The notes: generated by a model from the sequence alone, not told the origin. DNA of 13,386 nt from Prevotellaceae bacterium (GCA_031259645.1 JAIRLC010000095.1:1-13386), one strand, 5' to 3'. Shown: positions 1 through 7,094, counted from the stretch's first letter. Numbers and translations are program-made.

Positions 1-1343
1 CCGCGGAAGTATTCGCGGTTGGCAGGCATCCATGTGGTAGCGTCGAGGCAGGCGTTGGCTTCGACGTCGGATATTTCCCAAAAAGGTTTCATCGTGGGAC
101 GGCCCTCCGCATCGTTTTGACGGCCGGAGCCGTCTAAGGAGGCCGCCCCCGAGTTAATCAGGTGAATCATCCCGCCGGCGATGAGGCCGGTGGCCTTTTT
201 GCCGGTTACCCGCGCGATAGCTTCGGGGCTCCAGTAGGTGCGCACGTCGGCGAAAATTGAGGCCGTGTTGGTGAGCAAGTGCCCGAACAGCATGGCGGCG
301 CCGTTCAGTGCGTCGTTTTCCGTAGCCAGGATGTAGGGGGCGCGTGTGCCGTTCCAGTCGAACGAGGAATTGAGGATGGCTTCGGTGAAGTCGCCGTTTG
401 GGTAGAAGTCCGTCCACTGGCGCTGTCCCTGGAAGCCGGCGGCAATGGCGTTGTGTCCGAGCGCTTCCTCACCGAACCCCATTTCTTTCAACCTGGGGTT
501 CCCGACCATCAGGTCGCGCACGATCAGCGTCATCTTCACGATAAATTCCCAGTCTTTGGCGCTCGCCTCCGGCGTTTTCACCAGGTCCCGGCGGTTGATG
601 ACGTCATCGCCCTGTTTGCAATGCGTTTTCGCCCATGCCAGCGCTTTTTCGTATTCCTGTTTGTCGTATATGCCTTCGGTCATCCGGCGGATGATTTCCA
701 CTTCGTCAATGCCTTCGCAGCGCATGCCGAGGTAGTCTTCAAAGAAGTCGGTATTGACGATTGAGCCGGCAATGCCCATGCACACGGCGCCAATCGACAG
801 GTACGACTTCCCGCGCATGATAGCGGCCGCCAGCGCCGCCTTAGAGAACAGCAGGAGTTTTTCCTGCACGTCGGCCGGGATTTCCGTGTCGGTGCTGTCG
901 CGCACGTCGCGGCCATAGATGCCGAAAGCAGGCAGGCCTTTTTGGGCATGGCCGGCCAGCACGGCGGCTAAGTACACGGCGCCCGGGCGTTCGGTACCGT
1001 TAAATCCCCACACGGCTTTGATGGTGTGGTTGTCCATGTCCATGGTTTCGCTGCCGTAGCACCAGCAGGGTGTTACAGTGATGCTCACCCCGACGCCTTC
1101 TCGCCGGAATTTCTCCGCGCAGGCGGCGCTTTCGGCCACGCGGCCAATGGTGCTGTCGGCAATCACGCATTGCACCGGCGTCCCGTCAGGATATTTCAGG
1201 CGTTCGGTCAAGAAATCGACCACGCCTTTGGCCATGTTCATGGTTTGTGTTTCGAGCGACTCCCGCACGCCGCCCATGCGGCCGTCAATCGTTGGGCGGA
1301 TGCCGACTTTCGGCCATGCACCCCGGTATCTGTTTGTGTTCAT
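1..1343 (-). CDS. fucI: L-fucose isomerase, N-terminal three quarters (cut by window edge)
   Basis: Cytoplasmic, Mn-dependent aldose-ketose isomerase that converts L-fucose to L-fuculose, the first step of fucose catabolism; the family also acts on D-arabinose. From the ATG at 1343 the minus strand stays open for 447 codons to the window edge. The family is about 590 residues long, so roughly the last 145 residues are missing. The N-terminus carries the typical block [18 protein letters not shown] (residues about 15-32). Further in are [33 protein letters not shown] and [12 protein letters not shown]. Glu342 (in ATEND) and Asp366 (in FADV) lie 24 residues apart, the same spacing as metal/catalytic residues Glu337 and Asp361 of the E. 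coli enzyme as I recall them. The third ligand, a C-terminal His, falls outside the window. No internal stop or frameshift is seen. The gene is divergent from the AraC-type regulator at 1507, its probable controller. Confidence 0.95.
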   Translation of the reverse strand, partial: MNTNRYRGAWPKVGIRPTIDGRMGGVRESLETQTMNMAKGVVDFLTERLKYPDGTPVQCVIADSTIGRVAESAACAEKFRREGVGVSITVTPCWCYGSETMDMDNHTIKAVWGFNGTERPGAVYLAAVLAGHAQKGLPAFGIYGRDVRDSTDTEIPADVQEKLLLFSKAALAAAIMRGKSYLSIGAVCMGIAGSIVNTDFFEDYLGMRCEGIDEVEIIRRMTEGIYDKQEYEKALAWAKTHCKQGDDVINRRDLVKTPEASAKDWEFIVKMTLIVRDLMVGNPRLKEMGFGEEALGHNAIAAGFQGQRQWTDFYPNGDFTEAILNSSFDWNGTRAPYILATENDALNGAAMLFGHLLTNTASIFADVRTYWSPEAIARVTGKKATGLIAGGMIHLINSGAASLDGSGRQNDAEGRPTMKPFWEISDVEANACLDATTWMPANREYFR

Positions 1344-1373
1344 AAGAGGAATTTAAATTAAAGGATTTTTTGA

Positions 1374-1381
1374 CAAATATA
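1374..1381 (-). promoter_or_regulatory. Candidate -7 element for fucI
   Basis: On the minus strand the bases read TATATTTG, an exact match to the Bacteroidetes -7 consensus TAnnTTTG, 30 bases before the fucI ATG. No clear TTTG -33 element lies 19-21 bases further upstream. That would fit a promoter needing an activator such as the divergent AraC-type protein. The assignment is inference from consensus and position. Confidence 0.5.
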
Positions 1382-1400
1382 CCGATATGAAACCTGCCGT

Positions 1401-1468
1401 GATGTTATTATTTTGATAAAAAAATAACACATTATTAATATTCGACACACCGGAATGATGTTATATTA
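1401..1468. promoter_or_regulatory. Repeated GATGTTAT motifs in the fucI/araC divergent region
   Basis: The intergenic region holds GATGTTATTATT at 1401-1412 and GATGTTATATTA at 1457-1468 in direct orientation. A third, inverted GTGTTATT lies at 1423-1430. The first and third form the inverted repeat TGTTATT-13 bases-AATAACA (1403-1429). AraC-family proteins usually bind two direct half-sites, so these are reasonable operator candidates for the adjacent regulator. The sequence is AT-rich and chance similarity cannot be excluded. Confidence 0.35.
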
Positions 1469-1506
1469 AAAACTTTGGGTACATTTACGTCCTAATTTAA
1501 AGAAAC

Positions 1507-2376
1507 ATGCTCGATGATGTAACATTCTTGCTGCTGAATGTCGGCTACGCGGAATTAAACGCCGACTGGAACTGGAAAGAAGTGTGCAGCCCCTTCGCCC
1601 GCATTTATTATGTGAAGGACGGCGGCGCAAGGACGAAAATCGGGAACAACACCTACGCGCTTAAACCGCACCACCTGTATTTGACACCCCCATTCAGCCT
1701 GCACGACGACGAATGTGACGGCTATTTTACGCTGTTCTACATCCATTTCTTCGAGAAGGCCATCCGCAAGGAATCTGTTTTCGACATGTACGATTTTCCG
1801 GTAGAAGTAGAAGCTTCCCCTTTGGACTTGTTGCTGGTCGAAACCTTGATGCAGATAAATCCCGGCCGGGAGTTGAAGCATATTGACCCCAAACTGTATG
1901 ACAACCCGCCGACGCTTTCTCGCTATATAGCGGCCGGCCATCGGATGCCGCTACCTGTCATGATGGAGACCCGGGGCATATTGTACCAAATCATGTCTCG
2001 GTTTTTCAAAGCGGCCACCCTTAAATCCGGCGACAAGGACGTCCGGATAAAAAAGTGCCTGAAGTTTATCCATGAGAACATCGACCAGGAAATACCCCTG
2101 TCGCGATTGGCCGGTATCGCCTGCATGAGCGAAGGCCATTTCATCCGTATGTTCAAGAAAGAGATGCACTGTCCACCGGTGAAATACATCAACCGGAAAA
2201 AGATAGAGAAGACACAGTTCCTGTTGCTTACTACCGACATGCCGGTGCGGGACATTGCGCTGGAGTTGTCGGTCGACAATATTTCCTATTTTAACAAGCT
2301 GTTCAAGCAGTACACCGGAAAAACGCCCGGCGCTTACCGGAACGAGTATGGCGCCGACACGCCACCGCTGTTTTGA
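1507..2376 (+). CDS. AraC-family transcriptional regulator
   Basis: Predicted cytoplasmic regulator of 289 residues, the usual length for the family. The N-terminal half (about 1-165) reads as a cupin-like sugar-sensing domain, with the run GARTKIGNNTYALKPHHLYL and the segment LTPPFSLH. The C-terminal part (about 185-280) is the double helix-turn-helix domain. The first helix pair is around IPLSRLAGIACMSEGHFIRM. The second is around MPVRDIALELSVDNISYFNK, followed by the family signature FKQYTGKTPGAYR. The gene starts with ATG after an AT-rich leader lacking a strong ribosome-binding site, normal for Bacteroidetes. It is transcribed away from fucI, which suggests it senses fucose or fuculose and activates fucI. 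The ligand is inferred from position only: known Bacteroides fucose control uses a GntR-type FucR, so this would be a different solution. Decayed kbl sequence begins directly after its stop codon. Confidence 0.88.
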   Translation: MLDDVTFLLLNVGYAELNADWNWKEVCSPFARIYYVKDGGARTKIGNNTYALKPHHLYLTPPFSLHDDECDGYFTLFYIHFFEKAIRKESVFDMYDFPVEVEASPLDLLLVETLMQINPGRELKHIDPKLYDNPPTLSRYIAAGHRMPLPVMMETRGILYQIMSRFFKAATLKSGDKDVRIKKCLKFIHENIDQEIPLSRLAGIACMSEGHFIRMFKKEMHCPPVKYINRKKIEKTQFLLLTTDMPVRDIALELSVDNISYFNKLFKQYTGKTPGAYRNEYGADTPPLF

Positions 2377-2540
2377 CCGCTGGGCAAGTCGTTTGGCGGC
2401 GCCATTGGCGGCCTTATTTATTCTCCAACTCTATTCCGCGGGCGGATGCTGGCGGCGCGGCGCACGAAAAAGCCCACCTCGACAAAGCCATTGCAGCATT
2501 CATAAAAGTAGGCAAGGCGCTGGGGATAATTAAGAGTTAA
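2377..2540 (+). pseudogene. kbl: Decayed 3' remnant of glycine C-acetyltransferase (2-amino-3-ketobutyrate CoA ligase)
   Basis: Three blocks of Kbl, the PLP enzyme that splits 2-amino-3-ketobutyrate into glycine and acetyl-CoA in threonine breakdown, survive in order. In the frame starting at 2377 is PLGKSFGGAIGG, matching the family's pyridoxal-lysine region (E. coli TLGKALGGASGG). In the frame starting at 2412 is PYLFSNSIPR, matching E. coli PYLFSNSLAP. That same frame runs on into AAHEKAHLDKAIAAF and IKVGKALGII before TAA at 2538-2540, matching the family C-terminus (E. coli SAAHTPEQI and FTRIGKQLGVIA). In an intact enzyme the second and third blocks are over 100 residues apart, and the first two are about 16 apart. 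The remnant therefore has at least two internal deletions and one frame change, and no N-terminal half. GC-rich codon use is still visible. It cannot encode an active enzyme. Homology is judged from remembered family sequence. Confidence 0.78.
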
Positions 2541-2559
2541 GAACTAAGAGTTAAGAATT
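2532..2559 (+). repeat. Heptamer tandem repeat, four units
   Basis: Four 7-base units follow each other: AAGAGTT, AAGAACT, AAGAGTT, AAGAATT. The first overlaps the end of the kbl remnant (stop codon 2538-2540). A shorter array of the same heptamers recurs at 12672-12690, so this belongs to a dispersed repeat family. Confidence 0.85.
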
Positions 2560-2562
2560 AAT

Positions 2563-2671
2563 ACATTAGCACAACGTCTTAATCACCTAATCACTTAATT
2601 TCTTAATTACTCGCTTGCTTGTTCCGAAATTCTTTTTACCTTTGACCCGGATTTGGCTGATAAAGTCAAAT
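2563..2671 (+). repeat. Left arm of a large imperfect inverted repeat
   Basis: This arm runs from ACATTAGCAC to GTCAAAT and pairs with the reverse complement of 2842-2960. Near the outer end lie octamer units TCACCTAA, TCACTTAA and TTTCTTAA (2583-2606). The inner 60 bases (TACTCGCTTGCTT onward, through TTTGGCTGATAAAGTCAAAT) match the other arm with only a few substitutions. No coding potential is seen. It could be a non-autonomous mobile element (MITE-like), an extragenic repeat, or two inverted copies of a shorter repeat; no target-site duplication could be identified. Confidence 0.85.
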
Positions 2672-2714
2672 TTAAGGCCTGAAAACGTAGGCCGCGCGCC
2701 AAACTTTAAAAAAT

Positions 2715-2762
2715 AGAGGGGAAGAAAAAGGGGAAGAATGGGAAGAATGAGGGGAAGAATAA
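2715..2762 (+). repeat. Purine-rich tract with four GGGAAGAA units in the loop of the inverted repeat
   Basis: Almost pure purine sequence with GGG(G)AAGAA starting at 2718, 2730, 2740 and 2751, roughly every 11 bases, one helical turn. It occupies part of the 170-base interval between the two inverted arms. The rest of that interval is AT-rich, with no ORF and no recognised RNA. A possible counterpart on the opposite strand lies at 12696-12720. Function unknown. Confidence 0.7.
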
Positions 2763-2841
2763 CTTAAATAATAAACCTACCTATTTATAAGGTATAACCA
2801 ACAGAAACAAATGATTATTAATCCGGGATATAAAAAAAATG

Positions 2842-2960
2842 ATTTGACTTTATCAGCCAAATCCAAGGTCAAAGGTAAGAAGAATTTCGGAATAAGCAAG
2901 CGAGTAGCGCAAAAAATTAGGTGATTAAGTGATTAGGTGATTAAGACAATGTGCTAATGT
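2842..2960 (+). repeat. Right arm of the large imperfect inverted repeat, with octamer tandem array
   Basis: The reverse complement of this arm aligns with 2563-2671 over its full length with small indels. It contains the tandem octamers TTAGGTGA, TTAAGTGA, TTAGGTGA, TTAAGACA (2917-2948) and ends AATGTGCTAATGT, the reverse complement of a 13-base word also present at 12731-12743. The arm ends about 70 bases before coaX, so a transcript crossing the whole element could fold into a very long stem just upstream of that operon. Confidence 0.85.
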
Positions 2961-3013
2961 GATTGATTTAAATCTTTAAATCTTGGAACGGATAAACATT
3001 GGAAAATTTCATG

Positions 3014-3021
3014 TACTTTTG
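3014..3021 (+). promoter_or_regulatory. Candidate -7 element for the coaX operon
   Basis: TACTTTTG exactly fits TAnnTTTG and lies only 6 bases before the chosen coaX ATG at 3028. Transcription from such a promoter would start at or within a base or two of the ATG, giving a leaderless or nearly leaderless mRNA. No good TTTG -33 element is seen at the right distance. Consensus match observed; promoter function inferred. Confidence 0.5.
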
Positions 3022-3027
3022 TATTTT

Positions 3028-3750
3028 ATGCGTCTTATTATCGACATAGGAAACACGACTGCCAAAATCGCGGTTGTGCACAGAAACAGTTTCTTAACTG
3101 TGGAGCGCCACCGGGAAGTCACGGAGGACGTGCTGACCCGGTTGTTGGCGCAATATCCCGTAACGTCTGCCATTTACTCATCGGTACGTGCCGGCGGCGA
3201 AGCGGCCTGCGCCGGATGGCTGGGCGGCAAGGTGAAAAAACTGATTCATTTCACGCATAAAACCGCCATCCCTGTTAAAAACCTGTATGGTACGCCCGAA
3301 ACATTAGGCTGCGACCGTTTGGCGGCGGCCGTGGGCGCTTATACCCTTTTCCCCGCTACAAACTGCATGATTATTGATTGCGGCACCGCCATTACCATAG
3401 ATTTTGTGGGGCAGGGCGGAGAATTTTTAGGCGGGAACATCTCGCCCGGATTGCAAACCCGCTTCAACGCCTTGCACACAGCCACGGGCAAACTGCCGCT
3501 TGGGCAGGTTACCGAAACGCCGCAGGCCATAGGCACAAGTACGGACACCGCTGTTGAGGCCGGCGTACTGCAAGGCGCGCGTTATGAAATAGAAGGATAC
3601 ATAGAACAAAATGCCCTTTCCAACGTAATTTTTACCGGCGGAGATGCGCTTTTTTTTGCAAAACACATAAAAAGTTCGATCTTTGTAATTTTTAATCTTA
3701 TTCTCGTAGGACTTAACAAGGTGATTGACTATAATGCATATTATCTCTAA
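3028..3750 (+). CDS. coaX: Type III pantothenate kinase
   Basis: Cytoplasmic ATP-dependent kinase that phosphorylates pantothenate, the first committed step of coenzyme A synthesis. Type III enzymes belong to the acetate kinase/Hsp70-like fold and need a monovalent cation. From the ATG at 3028 the protein is 240 residues, normal for the family. It opens with MRLIIDIGNTTAKIAV, whose DIGNTT is the phosphate-binding motif. TLGCDRLAA (about residues 93-101) is the GxDR substrate-binding motif, and IIDCGTAITIDF (about 114-125) is the second phosphate motif. EFLGGNISPG and VIFTGGDA follow. An upstream in-frame TTG at 2983 would add 15 residues before the DIGN motif; I reject it because CoaX proteins start almost at this strand and the -7 element lies between the two. 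The 3' end overlaps the next gene by 17 bases, indicating an operon. Confidence 0.95.
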   Translation: MRLIIDIGNTTAKIAVVHRNSFLTVERHREVTEDVLTRLLAQYPVTSAIYSSVRAGGEAACAGWLGGKVKKLIHFTHKTAIPVKNLYGTPETLGCDRLAAAVGAYTLFPATNCMIIDCGTAITIDFVGQGGEFLGGNISPGLQTRFNALHTATGKLPLGQVTETPQAIGTSTDTAVEAGVLQGARYEIEGYIEQNALSNVIFTGGDALFFAKHIKSSIFVIFNLILVGLNKVIDYNAYYL

Positions 3751-5053
3751 AACATTTTATGGCTTGGCAGTTACAGGCATCATGTGCTGCACTGCAACAG
3801 CCGTTTTTGCGCAAACTGATGACGCAACGAATACCTTCAGCCCCTATTCCCTCTATGGTTTGGGCGACCTGGCAAAGCCCGGTATCGCTTACAACCTGGG
3901 TATGGGAGGGGTCGGAACGGGAGTGAGAACACCGCGGGTGATTAATTTTATCAATCCTGCGGCCTTGACGGCGCAAGACAGCCTGTCGTTCATGTTCGAT
4001 TTTGGAATTGAAAATCAAAATTACTATTTGACCAACTATGTTGCCGGCAAAAAACAGACTTCCGCCGCAAATAACATGAATATCCACCACATTGTAATGA
4101 GTTTCCCCGTGTATAAACGCATTATCGTGGGGTTTGGCCTGCTGCCATACAGTAGCGTGGGCTACGACATACAAAGAAAGGAAAACCGTGACGAAATCAT
4201 TGCAGAAACGGGACATACTTCCTACCGGTATACAGGCGAAGGCGGCATTACACAGGGCATGCTGTCAATTGGTGTGCCGATAGGTAAACGCTTCTCGCTG
4301 GGCGGGCAGGTGCAGTACTATTTTGGCTCTATCGACCGCTACAGCATTGTCGATTTTGAAGCGGGATCGGGATCCTCCGACCTGACCACGGGACAACAGC
4401 TTAAAGTGGGAAACTTCGGATTTTCTTTGGGCGCGCAGTATGAACACCCGCTAAAGAATAACCTTGTATTGACCGTGGGCGCTACCTATCAATTTGCCAC
4501 CAAAATCGGGAAAAAAGAGATTGACTTTGCTTATACAACCGGCTCACTGGTTGATACGGTGGCATGGAACACAAATACCGGTAACCTTATGTCGCTGCCG
4601 TCAACCATTAGCGCAGGTTTTTCTTTGCACAAGTTCAACCAGTGGATGTTCGCCCTCGATTATGTGTTTCAGGACTGGCGCAATTCGGGATTTGAAAATC
4701 AATCGTTCACGCAAAAAACCTTTACAGTAACGCCAAGCCATCTGGTCAGGACAGGTTTTGAATGGATACCGTCGCGAACGGATTTCCGCAATTACTTTAA
4801 ACGGTGCAGTTACCGGGTAGGCCTCAGCTATGAGAACACATACATGCAGTTTTCCGGCCACAACATCAATAACGCCAGCGCCACCATTGGCTTGGGCTTT
4901 CCAATCAACAGGTGGAACAACAGCGTGAATTTTTCGGCCGAAGTGGGCAGGCGGGGAACAACCACGGATAACTTGATTCGAGAAACCTATGTGAAATTTT
5001 CTTTCAGCTTTAGTATCTATGATATTTGGTTTATTAGACCGAAAATAGAATAA
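3734..5053 (+). CDS. Outer-membrane beta-barrel protein (OmpP1/FadL-like), function unknown
   Basis: Predicted 439-residue outer-membrane protein. The N-terminus MHIISKTFYGLAVTGIMC leads a signal peptide of about 27 residues with likely cleavage after AVFA, before Gln. The mature part begins FSPYSLYGLGDL and contains LGMGGVGTG and INPAAL, a start seen in FadL/OmpP1-like barrels of Bacteroidetes. After that come alternating hydrophobic/polar strands rich in Tyr, Phe and Gly. The last strand ends in aromatic residues (YVKFSFSFSIYDIWFIRP), suitable for recognition by the BAM complex. ATG at 3734 is chosen over an in-frame TTG at 3725 because it gives a clean signal peptide; it overlaps coaX by 17 bases. 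The TPR gene starts 3 bases after its stop. Position in an envelope operon with lptC suggests a role at the cell surface, but the transported substrate, if any, is not evident. Confidence 0.85.
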   Translation: MHIISKTFYGLAVTGIMCCTATAVFAQTDDATNTFSPYSLYGLGDLAKPGIAYNLGMGGVGTGVRTPRVINFINPAALTAQDSLSFMFDFGIENQNYYLTNYVAGKKQTSAANNMNIHHIVMSFPVYKRIIVGFGLLPYSSVGYDIQRKENRDEIIAETGHTSYRYTGEGGITQGMLSIGVPIGKRFSLGGQVQYYFGSIDRYSIVDFEAGSGSSDLTTGQQLKVGNFGFSLGAQYEHPLKNNLVLTVGATYQFATKIGKKEIDFAYTTGSLVDTVAWNTNTGNLMSLPSTISAGFSLHKFNQWMFALDYVFQDWRNSGFENQSFTQKTFTVTPSHLVRTGFEWIPSRTDFRNYFKRCSYRVGLSYENTYMQFSGHNINNASATIGLGFPINRWNNSVNFSAEVGRRGTTTDNLIRETYVKFSFSFSIYDIWFIRPKIE

Positions 5054-5056
5054 CGA

Positions 5057-6373
5057 ATGATGAAACTTTTACACTTTTTTCTTATACTTATAATAAGTTG
5101 CTCAACGGCTGTGCAGTCATGGTCGCAGGGCAAATTTGGAAGCGACAGCGTGACTTGCGTCACAAACTTGAGTTTTTACAGAGATTACGCCATGCAGGAG
5201 AAATATAAAGAAGCGCTCCCTTACTGGCGGAAAGCCATTCACGTTTGTCCGCCGGCTGCCAGCCAGAATCTTTACATTGACGGAGTTAAAATCATGAAGT
5301 ATTTAATAGAAAATACGAAAGACCTCAAGCTTCGCCAAGCCCGTATAGATTCTTTATTTATGATGTATGACCACCGCATCACGTATTTTAAAGTGAACAA
5401 GGGAAATGTTTACAGGCTGAAAGCCTATGATGTGGTGCAGTACATGGAGAATGACGAGGTCATGGTATATAAGGCGTTTGAGGCGGCGGTGATGGCCGGC
5501 GGCAGCAAAACGGAAGCGCGTACGATGATTGACGCCATGAACGCTGCGCTTAAACTTTATAACAGCAAGCGTCTTCCCGGTAATAATTTCATGGAATTTT
5601 ACACCAAACTCCGCGCGTTTGCCGATAAACAGGCAAAAGAAAAACCCGATGATGCGCAGTCAAAACGGTTGCCCACCGACTTGGAAAACTTGTTCGTGGC
5701 AAGCGGCGCAACCTCATGCGACAAGTTGATTGCCATGTATGAGAAAGAATTTCAGGCCGCATCGAAAAATAAGGAAGTCGTATCGCGTATCCTGCAAATG
5801 ATGGGATTAAATAACTGCACAAAAAACAGCTTCTATTATCAGATTGTGGAAGCCTATCATAAGCTGGAGCCTTCGGCCGGGTCGGCTTATGCCGTGGGGA
5901 GAATGTATGCCATGAAAAACGACATGACCAGCGCCGTAAAATACTACAAAGAAGCGGTGCAAAGAACAACTTCCGAAAAAGACAAAGCGAAATATTTGGC
6001 GGAATTAGGCGTTATCTATATGCAGGAATTTAAAGATACAGGACATGCCCTGCAATGTGCCAAACAAGCGATAAACAGCGATGCGAAAAACGGCAGGGCG
6101 CATTTGCTGCGGGGAATAATATGGGCTACGGAGGAATGTGGCGGTAACGACATTGCGAAGAAAGCAAAATACTGGGTTGCGGTTGATTATGCCGTAAAAG
6201 CAAAAAGCTTGGATCCCACGCTAACCGAAGAAGCCAATCAATACATCAATGCATATTCGAGATATTTCCCGGAACAATCGGATGCGTTCATGTATGACCT
6301 GGTTGATGGTAATCCTTATGTGGTGAATTGTAACGGCATGACGGAACGCACAAGGGTGAGAACACGCAAATAA
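5057..6373 (+). CDS. Tetratricopeptide-repeat protein, predicted exported
   Basis: Predicted 438-residue protein with an N-terminal hydrophobic segment MMKLLHFFLILIISC and a signal-peptide-like cleavage area around SWSQ (residues 22-25). A lipid-modified Cys15 is possible, but the lipobox is poor (LIIS before Cys). The rest is helical. TPR-like pairs are visible at about residues 33-60 (YKEALPYWRKAIHVCP), 275-305 (AYAVGRMY and AVKYYKEAVQ), 313-345 (LAELGVIYMQ and ALQCAKQAI) and 347-390 (HLLRGIIWAT and AVDYAVKAKSLDP). The C-terminus YFPEQSDAFMYDL, GNPYVVNC and TERTRVRT resembles the tail of Bacteroidales proteins found beside this outer-membrane protein. It probably acts as a periplasmic scaffold with its operon partners. 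The gene lies 3 bases after the barrel gene and 2 bases before lptC. Confidence 0.85.
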   Translation: MMKLLHFFLILIISCSTAVQSWSQGKFGSDSVTCVTNLSFYRDYAMQEKYKEALPYWRKAIHVCPPAASQNLYIDGVKIMKYLIENTKDLKLRQARIDSLFMMYDHRITYFKVNKGNVYRLKAYDVVQYMENDEVMVYKAFEAAVMAGGSKTEARTMIDAMNAALKLYNSKRLPGNNFMEFYTKLRAFADKQAKEKPDDAQSKRLPTDLENLFVASGATSCDKLIAMYEKEFQAASKNKEVVSRILQMMGLNNCTKNSFYYQIVEAYHKLEPSAGSAYAVGRMYAMKNDMTSAVKYYKEAVQRTTSEKDKAKYLAELGVIYMQEFKDTGHALQCAKQAINSDAKNGRAHLLRGIIWATEECGGNDIAKKAKYWVAVDYAVKAKSLDPTLTEEANQYINAYSRYFPEQSDAFMYDLVDGNPYVVNCNGMTERTRVRTRK

Positions 6374-6375
6374 CT

Positions 6376-7017
6376 ATGTCGGTAACGAAACAAATCATAG
6401 CTGTATTTTACAAAGGAATAGCGCTGTTGGGAGGCGCTATTATTGTCGCCTCGTGTGGCGATGGGAATACCGCCGTTCCTCCTATCGAAGATGAGGCCAA
6501 CACCCCCACCATGCAAGTGCGGGAATTTGGCGTAACTTATACGGAGTACGGAAGAAAAAAAATGCGGCTCACCGCTCCGTTATTGGTGCGCTACATGATG
6601 GCGCCAGAGCCCTACAGCGTGTTTCCCGAGGGTTTTTTCGTGGAATTTTTTACCGTCGAAGAAATACTGGAAAGCCAAATTACCGCCGACTATGCCCTGT
6701 ACAAGGAAAAACCGGTGGAAATATGGCAGGCGGTAGGAAATGTAGTGGTTATCAATTATGAAAAACAACAAAAACTGCTTACCGACACCTTATACTGGAA
6801 CCGGCAGGAACACACCATCTATACCACAGCGCCGGTACGCATTGAAACAAAAGACGGCATTACCAATGGTCGAAAAGGCATGACATCCGACGAACACTTT
6901 ACCAATTACGAAATCCGCGAAATAGGCGACAGCCACTTGTATTTTGATGACCGACAGCCTGAAACACCGGCAGATTCATTGCAACCGCTTGAAAACACTA
7001 TTTCACCTCTTATATAA
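6376..7017 (+). CDS. lptC: LPS export periplasmic lipoprotein LptC
   Basis: Component of the LptBFG-C-A bridge that moves lipopolysaccharide from the inner to the outer membrane. The protein is 213 residues. Its N-terminus has a hydrophobic stretch (about 7-26) ending in VASC, a lipobox with Cys27 as the likely lipidated residue; lipoprotein LptC is usual in Bacteroidetes, whereas E. coli LptC keeps a membrane anchor. The OstA/LptC-type beta-jellyroll follows, with the recurring pattern of short strands: MQVREFGVTYTEYGRKKMRL, PEGFFVEFF, ITADYALY, AVGNVVVIN, LLTDTLYWNRQEHTIYT and the typical PVRIETKDG. A Thr/Pro/Asp tail of about 30 residues follows. It is the last gene of the coaX cluster: the next gene is 127 bases away and has its own promoter-like element. 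Confidence 0.9.
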   Translation: MSVTKQIIAVFYKGIALLGGAIIVASCGDGNTAVPPIEDEANTPTMQVREFGVTYTEYGRKKMRLTAPLLVRYMMAPEPYSVFPEGFFVEFFTVEEILESQITADYALYKEKPVEIWQAVGNVVVINYEKQQKLLTDTLYWNRQEHTIYTTAPVRIETKDGITNGRKGMTSDEHFTNYEIREIGDSHLYFDDRQPETPADSLQPLENTISPLI

Positions 7018-7094
7018 TTGGTTGTTTTTCATCAATTTATTGATTATAAGAAAAAGAAAAACAAAGAGAAGCGTGTATCATTGCTAAAATTTAG

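Noticed and set aside
2255..2533. 92-codon ORF overlapping the AraC 3' end and the kbl remnant
   Set aside because: It runs in a different frame through real AraC codons and through the kbl blocks; a shadow ORF.
2532..2960. CRISPR array
   Set aside because: The repeats are direct tandem 7- and 8-mers without unique spacers, and the long repeat is inverted, with two copies only; no cas genes nearby.
2983..3027. Upstream TTG start that would extend CoaX by 15 residues
   Set aside because: CoaX proteins begin almost directly with the DIGN strand, TTG is rare, and a perfect -7 element lies between the TTG and the ATG.
3725..3733. TTG start for the outer-membrane barrel protein
   Set aside because: The ATG three codons later gives a clean signal peptide; the extra residues add nothing.
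7009..7050. Nested AT-rich inverted repeat after lptC as a terminator
   Set aside because: Stems are almost entirely A/T and no T-run follows on the plus strand; mentioned only as a possible operator.
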